The position numbers and the translations under genes were made by a program. A DNA stretch of 64,000 nucleotides from Aquimarina acroporae. Lineage in GTDB: Bacteria; Bacteroidota; Bacteroidia; Flavobacteriales; Flavobacteriaceae. The DNA lies in assembly GCF_023195925.1 (NCBI RefSeq), contig NZ_JALPRE010000006.1:496001-560000 (forward strand), read 5' to 3'. Below are positions 7,666-16,718 of the stretch, in pieces (positions within the stretch are counted from its first letter, which is position 1; each line of letters starts with the position of its first letter). The notes under the pieces are model-generated. The model was not told where the DNA came from. It searched no databases and saw nothing but the letters and a program-made list of their open reading frames with translations.

Positions 7666-9270
7666 ATGATAAAAAAAATAATTCTTTTCACTATAATTTT
7701 TTTTCTAGCCTTTTGTAAAGACATTCAAGGGCAAACAGGCACTAGTGCAGATCAACTTCTTTGTAGAGTGCTAGAACAGGGGTCGAAACAACCTGTGCTA
7801 TACGCAACTATTAAATTTTTGGGTACAAATCAAGGGATGATATCTGATGATAAGGGAGAATTTAGACTTCCGTTGCATTTAGATGGCTCAGAAAAAATTA
7901 AAATTTCTTCTATCGGTTTTGAAACCAAAGAGATACCAATAAAAAACCTCAAAAAAAGCGAAATTAATATCATCTATCTTACTTCCAAAATAGAAGAACT
8001 AGATGCTGTTGCTTTAGTAGTGAAGAAAAAAAAGGAACCGAGATTATCTGCGGAGGAAATAATAAAAAAAGCACTAAGAAAAATACCAGATAACTACCCT
8101 CAGAGTCCATATTCCTATATTGGTTATTATCGAGATTATCAGCAACCTGTAGACGAAAGTTATGCAGAATTGTATAAAGGTTTAGAAAGTATTCAATATG
8201 TTAATCTTAATGAAGGTATAATAGAGGTGTATGATGCAGGTTTTGGTACCGATTATTTTGCAGATGAAAAAAATCAGACATTATTATATAGCTATGATCG
8301 TAATGCGACCTTTATTCAGGATAGTACACTAGCTATTCCGTATGATAACAAAAAAGAAAAATACCTTAAGGATGTAACTATTTCTCCATTAGGAGGTAAT
8401 GAGCTTAGTGTTATGAATATTACCAATGTGATACGTAATCACAATAAGGTAACATTCTCTTTTGTAGATATGTTGGATAAGAATTTCATGGAAAACCATT
8501 TTTTTGATCTTAAAGGAATTCGATATCTAGATGATATGAAGATATATGAAATAGGTTTTTTAACTGAAGCCGAAGTGGCAGGTGTAAATCACTATGGTAA
8601 AGGCTCTATTTTTATTGCAAAAGAAAACTTTGCGATTCATAAATTTACTTATGAAATGTTTGAAAAAGATAAGGAGATTAATAAAAATCCTCTATATGGG
8701 GTAACTCTAGAATATGTTTCGGTCAATGACAAAATGTATTTGAATTATCTCACTTTTAATAATAGATTTCAGGCCAATAGCGATCATTATTTCAAAACTA
8801 AAACCCGTGTATTGGATGAAGAAAATTTGTTTTTTGATATCTACTTCAATAGGCCATACGATAAAAAGTCGGCATCCTCAAAAAGTAAGTATAAAGTAAC
8901 CTATACTTATAAACAAGATAAAATTAAGGTGAATGATGTTCAGGTTTTTGATGATTATGTTAGAGTACAGATTGATAAAAAACAGGTATTAGGGTCTCCA
9001 GATTTTAATAAACAAACTTTGTCACGAGATCTTAGATTGTATATAAAAAATATCAAAGATATAGATGGTAATGGTATTGATAAAATACCTAACGTAACTG
9101 TAAATCAATATAGAGAAATATTTGTACAAGAGGTGTTTCCTGGTAAAACTGTAGACAAAAGCATGAAGTTAATGAATAAATACGCACCTCTCTCGGATTC
9201 TGAAATCAATGTTTTTGAAGAAAAGAATAAGTACTGGGTGAATACACCTTTAAGGCGTGGAGATGATTAA
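7666..9270 (+). CDS. Secreted carboxypeptidase-like regulatory-domain protein, first of two paralogues
   Basis: 534 aa. Signal peptide 1-23 (ending IQGQ), then a carboxypeptidase-D regulatory-like domain (about 28-110: YATIKFLGTNQGMISDD, FRLP, ISSIGFETKEI), then a long beta-rich region seen in Bacteroidota proteins of this type, with the segment YYRDYQQPVDESYAE and a C-terminal QYREIFVQEVF...WVNTPLRR block. It is likely periplasmic or attached at the outer membrane. No catalytic motif is visible and the function is unknown. About half identical by eye to the gene at 9362. A terminator at 9297-9329 separates the two. Confidence 0.85.
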   Translation: MIKKIILFTIIFFLAFCKDIQGQTGTSADQLLCRVLEQGSKQPVLYATIKFLGTNQGMISDDKGEFRLPLHLDGSEKIKISSIGFETKEIPIKNLKKSEINIIYLTSKIEELDAVALVVKKKKEPRLSAEEIIKKALRKIPDNYPQSPYSYIGYYRDYQQPVDESYAELYKGLESIQYVNLNEGIIEVYDAGFGTDYFADEKNQTLLYSYDRNATFIQDSTLAIPYDNKKEKYLKDVTISPLGGNELSVMNITNVIRNHNKVTFSFVDMLDKNFMENHFFDLKGIRYLDDMKIYEIGFLTEAEVAGVNHYGKGSIFIAKENFAIHKFTYEMFEKDKEINKNPLYGVTLEYVSVNDKMYLNYLTFNNRFQANSDHYFKTKTRVLDEENLFFDIYFNRPYDKKSASSKSKYKVTYTYKQDKIKVNDVQVFDDYVRVQIDKKQVLGSPDFNKQTLSRDLRLYIKNIKDIDGNGIDKIPNVTVNQYREIFVQEVFPGKTVDKSMKLMNKYAPLSDSEINVFEEKNKYWVNTPLRRGDD

Positions 9271-9296
9271 TCATTGTTACAAAAGAGTTAAAAAAG

Positions 9297-9329
9297 AGGC
9301 GTTTAGGAATAATCTAAATGCCTTTTTTT
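9297..9329 (+). terminator. Terminator between the two paralogues
   Basis: AGGCGTTTAG (9297-9306) pairs with CTAAATGCCT (9314-9323), one G-U pair, followed by seven T. Confidence 0.8.
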
Positions 9330-9361
9330 ATATTTTCAAGTAAGAATCAAAAATAGTACTC

Positions 9362-10948
9362 ATGGCAAATAAATTGTTCCTTGCCATCATATGCCTAACA
9401 CTCTGTTTTTTGCCTGGTGCTTACACGCAAGATACTGGGGGAGAAATTGTTTGTAAAGTTATTAGGGCAGATTCGGGAGCCCCGGTTTTTTATTCTACGG
9501 TTAAACTTTTTGGAACTAATAGAGGTACCATAGCCGATGATAAAGGACAGTTTAGGCTTCCAGGTAATTTAAATTCTTCACAGAAAATAATTCTGTCTTC
9601 TATAGGCTATGAAATAAAAGAGGTGTATATCTCAGACTTAAAACCAAATACTTTAAATCTGATTTATTTACAACCTAGTATCGATAAGTTGGCTACGGTA
9701 GTTTTAAGATCTAAGAAGAAAAAAAGACAACTCTCTGCAAAAAGAATAGTAAAAAAAGCAATAGCGAGTATCAAAGAAAACTATTCACAAACTCCATTTT
9801 CGTATATAGCTTATTACAGAGACTATCAACAACCAATAGATAGTTCATATGTATTGAATACAGATCAAGAAATATATCCTGAATATATTAACCTTAACGA
9901 AAGTATTCTTCATGTTTTTGATGCTGGTTTTGATACAGATCATCTCGATAATGATGACAATCAAACAGTCTTGTATAGTTATTTAAGAAATGAAGATTTT
10001 GCTAGAGATAGTTTGTTTACGGTGCCTTATGATAATTATAAGAAAAAATACCTCAAAGATGTTGTTATTCCCCCGCTTGGTGGTAATGAGCTTAACCTTT
10101 TAACACTTACTGATGCGGTGCGAAATTATAATAAACGCTCTTTTTCTTTTGTGGAGAGTTTAAAATTAGATTTTGTAAAAAATCATCGTTTTAAACTTAA
10201 TAAGGTTAATTATCTGGATGATATTGCTCTTTATGAAATAGACTTTTATTCATACAAGGATATTACTAAGTCTACTTACCGTGGTAAGGGAAAAATATAC
10301 ATTTCAAAAGAGGATTATGCCATTCATAAATTAAGTTATGGTTTGTATGGGAGCAAAAACGAATTTCCTTTGTATGCAGTGAATATAGAATATAAAAAGA
10401 ATGGAGAAAAAATGTATTTAAATTATATCACTTTTAATAATAGGTTTGAGATATATGGTGATCCTTCTTTTGCAATTGAAGAGATCATTTATAATGTAAA
10501 CAATAGTTCTTTTGACGTTGTTTTTAATAAGGACTTTGATCGATTGTCGATTAAAACAAGAAGAAAAAAGATAAAATTGAGTTATGAGGAACAGAAAATT
10601 GACATTGAAGATGTTTTACTTTTTAGTAGACATATTAGAATAAAGGTAAATAAGAACCAAATGCAAAAAATACCTAACCTTAACGCAGAAGGTTTGTCGA
10701 AGAATATAAAGCTATTGATGAAAGGAATAACCGATACTAAAGGGAATGTATTGAATGAAGCTCCAAAACTAGCCCTAAATCAATATCGAGAAATATTTGT
10801 TCAGGAAGTTTTTACAGAAAGTAGACTTGAGCCTAGATTTAAAGTGGTAGATAAGCAAGCTCCTCTTTCGTCTTCAGAAATAAATGAGTTTAACGATAAA
10901 CATTTATATTGGATCAATACACCGTTAAAAAAAAATAAAAAGCATTGA
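9362..10948 (+). CDS. Secreted carboxypeptidase-like regulatory-domain protein, second paralogue
   Basis: 528 aa, same architecture as the preceding gene: signal peptide 1-22 (ending GAYTQ), regulatory-like domain (about 28-105: YSTVKLFGTNRGTIADD, FRLPG, SSIGYEIKEV), then a long beta region with YYRDYQQPIDSSYV and the final QYREIFVQEVF...YWINTPLKK block. The shared tail suggests a constrained structural or binding role. It appears to be a tandem duplicate; the substrate or partner is unknown. 65 bases precede the amidase gene. Confidence 0.85.
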   Translation: MANKLFLAIICLTLCFLPGAYTQDTGGEIVCKVIRADSGAPVFYSTVKLFGTNRGTIADDKGQFRLPGNLNSSQKIILSSIGYEIKEVYISDLKPNTLNLIYLQPSIDKLATVVLRSKKKKRQLSAKRIVKKAIASIKENYSQTPFSYIAYYRDYQQPIDSSYVLNTDQEIYPEYINLNESILHVFDAGFDTDHLDNDDNQTVLYSYLRNEDFARDSLFTVPYDNYKKKYLKDVVIPPLGGNELNLLTLTDAVRNYNKRSFSFVESLKLDFVKNHRFKLNKVNYLDDIALYEIDFYSYKDITKSTYRGKGKIYISKEDYAIHKLSYGLYGSKNEFPLYAVNIEYKKNGEKMYLNYITFNNRFEIYGDPSFAIEEIIYNVNNSSFDVVFNKDFDRLSIKTRRKKIKLSYEEQKIDIEDVLLFSRHIRIKVNKNQMQKIPNLNAEGLSKNIKLLMKGITDTKGNVLNEAPKLALNQYREIFVQEVFTESRLEPRFKVVDKQAPLSSSEINEFNDKHLYWINTPLKKNKKH

Positions 10949-11013
10949 TCAGTATCATATTAGAGCTACATTTAAAGGCGTAAACTAAACACAAACATAA
11001 AAAGTAAATCATA

Positions 11014-12681
11014 ATGAAAAATCTTATTCTCGTCACTTTGCTATTCTTAGCTTTCCTGTCTTGTAAAAAAGAAAAACAAATAGTTGAAGAAAAACAACCA
11101 AAAGTAACCTGGCAAACTTATGATGAGTCTGAGGACATTGAAGCAACTCAAAAATTAGAGCAATCCAGAATGCATCTTAAACTGGTCAATTCTAAAGTAC
11201 TTGATAAAAACAGCATTTGGGAATCTTTGGAGCCTGAATTGGATTATTTTGCTCCCGAAGATTATAATCGTCTTAAAGACTTAATCCTTGAAAAAGATAT
11301 TCCTACACTTCAGAAAAGTGTTAAAGCTGGGCAACTTTCTTATGAAGAACTTACTAAATTTTACATTTATCGAATTAGAAAATATGAGAGTGATAATGGA
11401 CTATCTTTAAATGGGGTGATCTCTCTTAACCCTAAAGTGGTAGAACAAGCTAGAGCATTGGATAAAACAGATAAATCTAAAATAGACATATTTTCGGTGT
11501 ATGGAATGCCAATTTTACTCAAGGATAATATCAATACCGTGGGCATGAATACTACTGCAGGAGCAATTGCATTGCAGCATAATAAGACAGGTAATGCCTA
11601 CATCACACAAAAATTATTAGATAAGAATGCACTTATTCTAGGGAAAGCAAATTTAAGTGAATGGGCCTATTTTTTGTGCTCAGGGTGTCCTGTGGGATAT
11701 AGTGCAGTGGGAGGGCAAACCATAAATCCATATGGGAGATTAGTTTTTGAATCTGGTGGCTCTAGTTCTGGAAGTGGTGTGACAGTAGCTGCAAATTATT
11801 GTGTTGCGGCAATAGGTACAGAAACTAGTGGATCTATATTATCGCCTTCTAGTCAGAATTCGGTTGTTGGCCTTAAACCTACTATTGGGGTGTTAAGTAG
11901 AACAGGTATTGTGCCAATTTCTAGTACGCTTGATACTCCGGGACCCATGACAAAAAATGTAATTGATAATGCTATAGTGTTAAATGCGGTTATAGGTAAA
12001 GACGCTAGTGATAGTGCCTCTGTTGAGACTAATATAGATTATGTAAAAGGAATTGAAGGACAAACATTAAAAGGAAAAAGATTTGGTGTGATTAAAGAGT
12101 TTTTGGAAGATTCTATATATAATATCGCCATAGAAAAAATTAAAAAAGAAGGAGCAGAAATCTTTGAGCTTGAACCAAAACAAACTCCGCTTCCAGGTTT
12201 TTTAAGTATTTTAAATATAGATATGAAAAATGATCTACCTGCCTATTTAGCTTCTCAAGCGGGAAGTGAAGTGTCTATAAAAAATATAGCAGATGCAGTG
12301 AGTTTTAATAAACAAGATACTACACTTAGAGTACCTTATGGTCAACAATTGTTCGAAGGCATTTTAAGCGATAGTACAACCACGGCAGAACTAGATACGA
12401 TAAAAGAACAACTAGAAACAACATCAAGAGCATATTTTGATGAACATATAGATAAACATAATCTTGATGCTGTATTATCTATAAATAATTATCATGCTGG
12501 ATATGCGGCAGTGGCCAAATATCCTGCGTTAACAGTCCCAATGGGATACGACGATAAAGGTGAACCTAAGGGATTAACTTTTATCGCAAAAGCATTTTCT
12601 GAAGCCAAACTCTTGCAATTAGGTTATGCCTATGAGCAGGCTACAAAGGAGCGAAAACTTCCTTCAAAATATGTTAATTAA
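11014..12681 (+). CDS. Amidase-signature lipoprotein
   Basis: 555 aa. Lipoprotein signal with Cys17 (LAFLSCKKEK), then an amidase-signature fold from about 85. The Ser-Ser-Lys triad is visible: Lys170 in ILLKDN, the GGSSSGSG loop (248-255) with the cis-Ser, and nucleophile Ser274 in TETSGSILSP. Family members hydrolyse amides, including peptide amides; the lipid anchor places it in the periplasm or on a membrane, which is unlike GatA. The substrate is not predictable. Its 3' end overlaps the convergent serine hydrolase by 8 bases. Confidence 0.9.
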   Translation: MKNLILVTLLFLAFLSCKKEKQIVEEKQPKVTWQTYDESEDIEATQKLEQSRMHLKLVNSKVLDKNSIWESLEPELDYFAPEDYNRLKDLILEKDIPTLQKSVKAGQLSYEELTKFYIYRIRKYESDNGLSLNGVISLNPKVVEQARALDKTDKSKIDIFSVYGMPILLKDNINTVGMNTTAGAIALQHNKTGNAYITQKLLDKNALILGKANLSEWAYFLCSGCPVGYSAVGGQTINPYGRLVFESGGSSSGSGVTVAANYCVAAIGTETSGSILSPSSQNSVVGLKPTIGVLSRTGIVPISSTLDTPGPMTKNVIDNAIVLNAVIGKDASDSASVETNIDYVKGIEGQTLKGKRFGVIKEFLEDSIYNIAIEKIKKEGAEIFELEPKQTPLPGFLSILNIDMKNDLPAYLASQAGSEVSIKNIADAVSFNKQDTTLRVPYGQQLFEGILSDSTTTAELDTIKEQLETTSRAYFDEHIDKHNLDAVLSINNYHAGYAAVAKYPALTVPMGYDDKGEPKGLTFIAKAFSEAKLLQLGYAYEQATKERKLPSKYVN

Positions 12682-13765
12682 TAAAGAGGTTTAATTGTTC
12701 CCAAAGATCATTATCAAAACTGGAGGGGCCTAAAAGGGCTTCTCCAGCATTATCTCCCATCCTCACGATTACCAAGTCTTCGCTTGGAACCACATATAAC
12801 TTTTGGTCATCTTTACCTAATCCTGCTATAAGGTCATCTGGAGCATTAGGGATCAATTCGCCATTAAATTCAATTTCAGAAGCAGGTGCTCTAAAACTGG
12901 TTTTTCCATTAAGCCACCATAGGTAGCCATAGGCAGGATTCAATTCTTGTGAGGGGGTAGTCATTTTAGTAAAATATGAAGTATCAGTGAGTATGGTAGT
13001 GGTATCCCAAGTACCCTTGTTTAAAGTTAATAGTCCAAAACGTGCCATACTCCGCGCAGTACTATAATATATGTTTGCAAAGCCCAAACGTATCCAAGTG
13101 CCATCCATGCCGATAGGGTCTCTTACTTTTTCATTAAAATAATCATTATAAGATCTGTTTGTGGCTCCAGAAATAATGTCAGTTAATAAAGTATAGGGAG
13201 CATTATGATAGTACCAAAAATCACCTGGGTTATTTAAATAGGTTAAACAATTACTATCAGTACAATTTTGATTTGTAACATTATAATCTAAACCAGTGCT
13301 CATGGTTAAATGGTGAAAGACTGAGATGTTGGTTTCTTGTTCTAGGGTGATATTTGCCCAACCTGATCCTAAGTAAGTCGAAGAAGACTCACTAATATTA
13401 AGCAATGCTTCTTGCTGTGCAATACCTGCGGTAAAGGCAGTTAATGTTTTTCCTGCCGAATACCAAGGATTATTATCTGAAGCAGAACCCCCGTTGAAAT
13501 ATTGCTCGACTACAATTCTTCCGCTTTTTAAAATTATAAAACCTTTAGTTCCTTTACTTTCTAGGAAATCGTATAAAGGTTGTTCCTGCTCAATGTTCCA
13601 TCCTAGATCTTGAATTGTTATAGTTTCCCAATCACTCGAGTTTACAGGAGGGAAATATAAGGTACTTAGATCGGGCGGTAGATTAACTGTGTTTTCACCA
13701 GAATCACTAGAACATGAGATACTGATGAATAACAGGCTAATCATAATAAAATGTAGCTTTTTCAT
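12674..13765 (-). CDS. Serine hydrolase (class C beta-lactamase-like) lipoprotein
   Basis: 363 aa from the ATG at 13765; the in-frame ATG at 13795 only adds MYSPNLQIPI before an otherwise perfect lipoprotein signal (MKKLHFIMISLLFISISC, Cys18). The class C/DD-peptidase motifs are SAGK (Ser103, Lys106) and YHN (186-188). Such proteins act as esterases, peptidases or beta-lactam-binding enzymes on the cell envelope; the activity here cannot be told. It converges on the amidase with an 8-base overlap and no terminator between. Confidence 0.9.
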   Translation of the reverse strand: MKKLHFIMISLLFISISCSSDSGENTVNLPPDLSTLYFPPVNSSDWETITIQDLGWNIEQEQPLYDFLESKGTKGFIILKSGRIVVEQYFNGGSASDNNPWYSAGKTLTAFTAGIAQQEALLNISESSSTYLGSGWANITLEQETNISVFHHLTMSTGLDYNVTNQNCTDSNCLTYLNNPGDFWYYHNAPYTLLTDIISGATNRSYNDYFNEKVRDPIGMDGTWIRLGFANIYYSTARSMARFGLLTLNKGTWDTTTILTDTSYFTKMTTPSQELNPAYGYLWWLNGKTSFRAPASEIEFNGELIPNAPDDLIAGLGKDDQKLYVVPSEDLVIVRMGDNAGEALLGPSSFDNDLWEQLNLFIN

Positions 13766-13873
13766 TATGGGTATTTGTAGATTTGGACTATACAATATAC
13801 AAAAGGTTTAAAAGGTAATGGCATCTTTAACATATTGAAGCTGAATTTATATCGATACTTGAACTAATCATTG

Positions 13874-13881
13874 TATCTTTG
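13874..13881 (+). promoter_or_regulatory. -7 box of the rimO promoter
   Basis: TATCTTTG is an exact TAnnTTTG match 21 bases before the rimO ATG. No TTG lies at the right upstream distance. An in-frame TTG start at 13879 would fall inside this box, which argues for the ATG at 13903. Confidence 0.6.
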
Positions 13882-13902
13882 CACACCTTTTATCTAAACG
13901 AA

Positions 13903-15204
13903 ATGAGAACAAAGACTTTAAAGAAGAATAAAATCAACGTAGTTACACTTGGCTGTAGTAAAAATGTTTACGATAGTGAGGTGTTAATGGGACAGTTAAA
14001 AGCCAACAATAAAGAAGTTGTTCATGAAGAAGAAGGTAATATTGTTGTAATTAATACCTGTGGTTTTATTGCTAATGCGAAAGAGGAGTCTGTAAATACT
14101 ATTTTACAATATGTGCAGAAAAAGGAAGAGGGAGTTGTAGATAAAGTTTTTGTTACAGGGTGTTTGTCTGAAAGATATAAACCAGATTTACAGGAAGAAA
14201 TACCAGATGTAGATCAATATTTTGGGACTACAGAACTCCCAGGTTTGTTAAAAGCTTTAGGAGCAGATTATAAACATGAATTGATAGGGGAGAGATTAAC
14301 TACAACACCAAAGAACTATGCATATCTAAAAATAGCCGAGGGGTGTGATCGTCCCTGTTCGTTTTGTGCTATACCATTGATGCGAGGAAAACATAAATCT
14401 ACTCCTATTGAGGATTTAGTTATCGAAGCAGAGAAATTGGCTGCAGATGGTGTAAAAGAACTTATTTTAATTGCTCAGGACCTTACATATTATGGTTTAG
14501 ATTTATATAAGGAAAGAAAACTTGCAGATTTATTAAAGGAATTGGTGAAGGTAGATGGAATTGAGTGGATTCGCTTGCATTATGCTTTTCCTACAGGTTT
14601 TCCTATGGAAGTTCTTGATGTTATGAAAAAAGAACCTAAAATTTGTAACTATATTGATATTCCGCTTCAACATATTGCAGATCCTATTCTAAAATCGATG
14701 CGAAGAGGAACAACTAAAGCGAAAACGACAAAGTTGCTGAAAGAGTTTAGAGCTGCCGTTCCAGAAATGACAATTCGTACTACCCTTATCGTTGGATATC
14801 CTGGAGAAACTCAGGAAGATTTTGAAACTCTAAAAAACTGGGTAAAGGAAATGCGTTTTGAACGTTTGGGTTGTTTTACCTATTCTCATGAAGAAAACAC
14901 ACATGCTTTTAATCTTGAGGATGATGTGCCAGAAGATGTTAAGATGCAGAGAGCAAATGAGATTATGGAAATTCAATCTCAAATTTCTTGGGAACTCAAT
15001 CAACAAAAAATAGGAGAGCAATTTAAGGTAGTGATTGATCGTAAAGAAGGACAATACTTTGTAGGAAGAACCGAATTCGATTCTCCCGATGTTGATAATG
15101 AGGTATTAATCGATGCTACAAAACAATACCTAAAGGTAGGGGAGTATACTACCGTTAAAATTTATGAAGCCGAAGATTTCGATCTCTATGCAGAGGTGGT
15201 TTAA
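13903..15204 (+). CDS. rimO: Ribosomal protein S12 methylthiotransferase RimO
   Basis: 433 aa. N-terminal UPF0004 domain with Cys18, Cys53 and Cys87 for the auxiliary 4Fe-4S cluster; radical-SAM motif CDRPCSFC (Cys148, 152, 155); C-terminal TRAM domain (about 370-433). It adds a methylthio group to Asp88-equivalent of ribosomal protein S12. The start is ATG 13903; an upstream TTG frame extension lies in the promoter. In Bacteroidota rimO often follows ftsY directly; here about 6.5 kb lies between. Its stop overlaps the convergent next gene by 4 bases. Confidence 0.96.
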   Translation: MRTKTLKKNKINVVTLGCSKNVYDSEVLMGQLKANNKEVVHEEEGNIVVINTCGFIANAKEESVNTILQYVQKKEEGVVDKVFVTGCLSERYKPDLQEEIPDVDQYFGTTELPGLLKALGADYKHELIGERLTTTPKNYAYLKIAEGCDRPCSFCAIPLMRGKHKSTPIEDLVIEAEKLAADGVKELILIAQDLTYYGLDLYKERKLADLLKELVKVDGIEWIRLHYAFPTGFPMEVLDVMKKEPKICNYIDIPLQHIADPILKSMRRGTTKAKTTKLLKEFRAAVPEMTIRTTLIVGYPGETQEDFETLKNWVKEMRFERLGCFTYSHEENTHAFNLEDDVPEDVKMQRANEIMEIQSQISWELNQQKIGEQFKVVIDRKEGQYFVGRTEFDSPDVDNEVLIDATKQYLKVGEYTTVKIYEAEDFDLYAEVV

Positions 15205-15710
15205 TTTTTGCTAAGAACTCTGTATTCTCCATCGAATACAGCTTTCCAGCTAGTACCTTCATCACTACTTTGATACCAGGTTTGACGTACGGTTCCGTCA
15301 TTGTTTTTTTGCCATTCGATCTTGTTGAAGATAGTCCCTTTCTTGGAAGTTATTTGGTTTTCTAGAACCATTTTTCCATTTACAAGATTTCCGACAATAT
15401 GAAGAGAAAGTCCACTATTGTCAACCCAAAACTGTTCCCATTTATCAATTCTGGGATTGTATTTGTTTAAACTGGTTCCTTGATATTGGGATGTAGTGGA
15501 GTGATAAGTTTCTTTAATTACCATTCCATCTACAATGCTTTGTATTTTGCTTTTTCCAACAATAGAATCTGTTCCTTGTTTATAGACATTCCATTCTCCT
15601 ATCCAGAAATCAAACTCTTTGTATTTATCTGAAGATACATTTTGCGCAAATCCTTGTGATACAATAAAACATAATAATAAAAGAAAAGTTCGCTCTATAG
15701 ACCTCATCAC
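15201..15710 (-). CDS. DUF1579-like secreted protein
   Basis: 169 aa. Signal peptide about 1-22 (QGFAQ), then a single beta-barrel-like domain with the family hallmark FDFWIGEWNVY, plus GKMVLENQ and QTWYQSSDEGTSW. This is the DUF1579/lipocalin-like group found in many environmental bacteria; no enzyme activity is assigned. A second ATG at codon 2 is equally possible. It converges with rimO with a 4-base overlap. Confidence 0.8.
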   Translation of the reverse strand: MMRSIERTFLLLLCFIVSQGFAQNVSSDKYKEFDFWIGEWNVYKQGTDSIVGKSKIQSIVDGMVIKETYHSTTSQYQGTSLNKYNPRIDKWEQFWVDNSGLSLHIVGNLVNGKMVLENQITSKKGTIFNKIEWQKNNDGTVRQTWYQSSDEGTSWKAVFDGEYRVLSKN

Positions 15711-15762
15711 CGTTGTGTTAAAAGTTACAGTTCTAAAATACGATTTTAAATTTTGACATAAA

Positions 15763-15788
15763 AAAAGAAGCCTGAATAGGCTTCTTTT
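15763..15788 (-). terminator. Terminator downstream of the micro-lipoprotein pair
   Basis: AAAAGAAGCCT (15763-15773), loop GAAT, AGGCTTCTTTT (15778-15788): perfect 11-bp stem with a T-run on the minus strand. It also has T on the plus side and may work both ways. Confidence 0.85.
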
Positions 15789-15868
15789 GCTGACTTATTT
15801 TATTTTGGGCTAATTCAATAAATCTTAAAAAAGAATTATTTTTTAAAATTAAATGAGAATCAAATTAA

Positions 15869-16015
15869 TTAGTTTGTCTCAGTTAATATCTCTTCTCCGT
15901 TATTTGGAGTTTCTGGATTAGTTTCCTGATTAAAAGTAGCGTCATCGAAAGATTCTGCTTCACAAGCGAATGATAAACCAGCTAATACTAATAAGATTGA
16001 AATTTTTTTGATCAT
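15869..16015 (-). CDS. Micro-lipoprotein, 48 aa, paralogue of 16057-16212
   Basis: Codes for 48 aa. The N-terminus MIKKISILLVLAGLSFAC is a complete lipoprotein signal with Cys18; the mature part is only about 31 residues, very acidic, with DDATFNQETNPETP. The same pattern, DDAxFNxExNPExP, occurs in the next gene upstream, which supports both as real. 41 bases separate them and a terminator follows, so they form a small operon. The family is unknown to me. Confidence 0.75.
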   Translation of the reverse strand: MIKKISILLVLAGLSFACEAESFDDATFNQETNPETPNNGEEILTETN

Positions 16016-16056
16016 TGTTTTTAAATTTAGTTTGGGTGATATTTTTGTTTGATGTT

Positions 16057-16212
16057 TTATAAGCCTTTGCTATCGTCGACATATACATCGATTATTTCAG
16101 ACGGCGCTTCTGGGTTATTTTCTTCATTAAATACTGCATCATCTACAGAGTCATTTTCACAAGAGATTAATGAGATTCCGAGTAATAATAGAAATGTAAC
16201 TTTTTTGATCAT
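16057..16212 (-). CDS. Micro-lipoprotein, 51 aa, paralogue of 15869-16015
   Basis: Codes for 51 aa with signal MIKKVTFLLLLGISLISC (Cys18) and an acidic mature part of about 34 residues containing DDAVFNEENNPEAP. A -7 box lies 46 bases upstream. Overlapping plus-strand frames have no such features. The two copies keep signal, acidic motif and spacing but differ in their last 15 residues. Function unknown; lipid-anchored and probably periplasmic or surface-facing. Confidence 0.75.
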   Translation of the reverse strand: MIKKVTFLLLLGISLISCENDSVDDAVFNEENNPEAPSEIIDVYVDDSKGL

Positions 16213-16257
16213 TTTCGAAACAATTTATATTTTACTTGTTTGATTTTAAATTCGGGG

Positions 16258-16265
16258 CAAATGTA
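16258..16265 (-). promoter_or_regulatory. -7 box of the micro-lipoprotein operon
   Basis: Minus strand TACATTTG, exact TAnnTTTG, 45 bases before the ATG at 16212. No TTG at the expected -33 distance. Confidence 0.5.
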
Positions 16266-16677
16266 TTCAAAAAAGCGATATAAAACTCTTTGATTTCCTT
16301 ATCAAGCCTTTGTTCATGGGGTGTTAACAGTATTTGGAGATGCATTATTTTCAATGGTAATAAGGGAAGTTTTTAGAATGTGATATCATTAATAAAGAAG
16401 AAGATGAATTAATGATAATTTTTAGGAGATTTTGTTGAAAATTAGATAAAAATGGAAATTAACAGAAAAACCTATTTATTAACGATTTGTTAATATTAAG
16501 AGGTTAAAATTATATTTTTTTGATTTTTTTTGATTAAAAATGGCTTTTTGTTGAGAATATTTTATTTTTGACACGCCGGTATCGAATGGTTTTTAAGTTT
16601 AATTCAATATCATTGTAAAGTAGAAAATGAAGACTCATTCGATTTGTGTATAGTGAATGAATTATGCCTAAATAAAA

Positions 16678-16700
16678 AAAAGAAGCACTAGGCTTCTTTT
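16678..16700 (-). terminator. Terminator of the pirin-nitroreductase operon
   Basis: AAAAGAAGC (16678-16686), 5-base loop, GCTTCTTTT (16692-16700), with a T-run on the minus strand just after the nitroreductase stop. Confidence 0.85.
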
Positions 16701-16718
16701 CTTTACTTTTAGTTCTTT

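Larger units (their letters stand above)
16213..16718. other. 506-bp AT-rich intergenic region
   Basis: Holds the micro-lipoprotein promoter at its left and the nitroreductase terminator at its right. Between them I see no ORF with a credible start or composition. An isolated plus-strand TATTTTTG at 16563-16570 has no TTG partner and no plus-strand gene after it. Confidence 0.5.

Noticed and set aside
13879..13902. TTG start extending RimO by 8 residues
   Set aside because: The TTG lies inside the -7 box and the extra residues have no family support.
16049..16243. Plus-strand 64-codon frame
   Set aside because: Antisense to the 51-aa lipoprotein, which has a full signal peptide, a paralogue and a promoter box.
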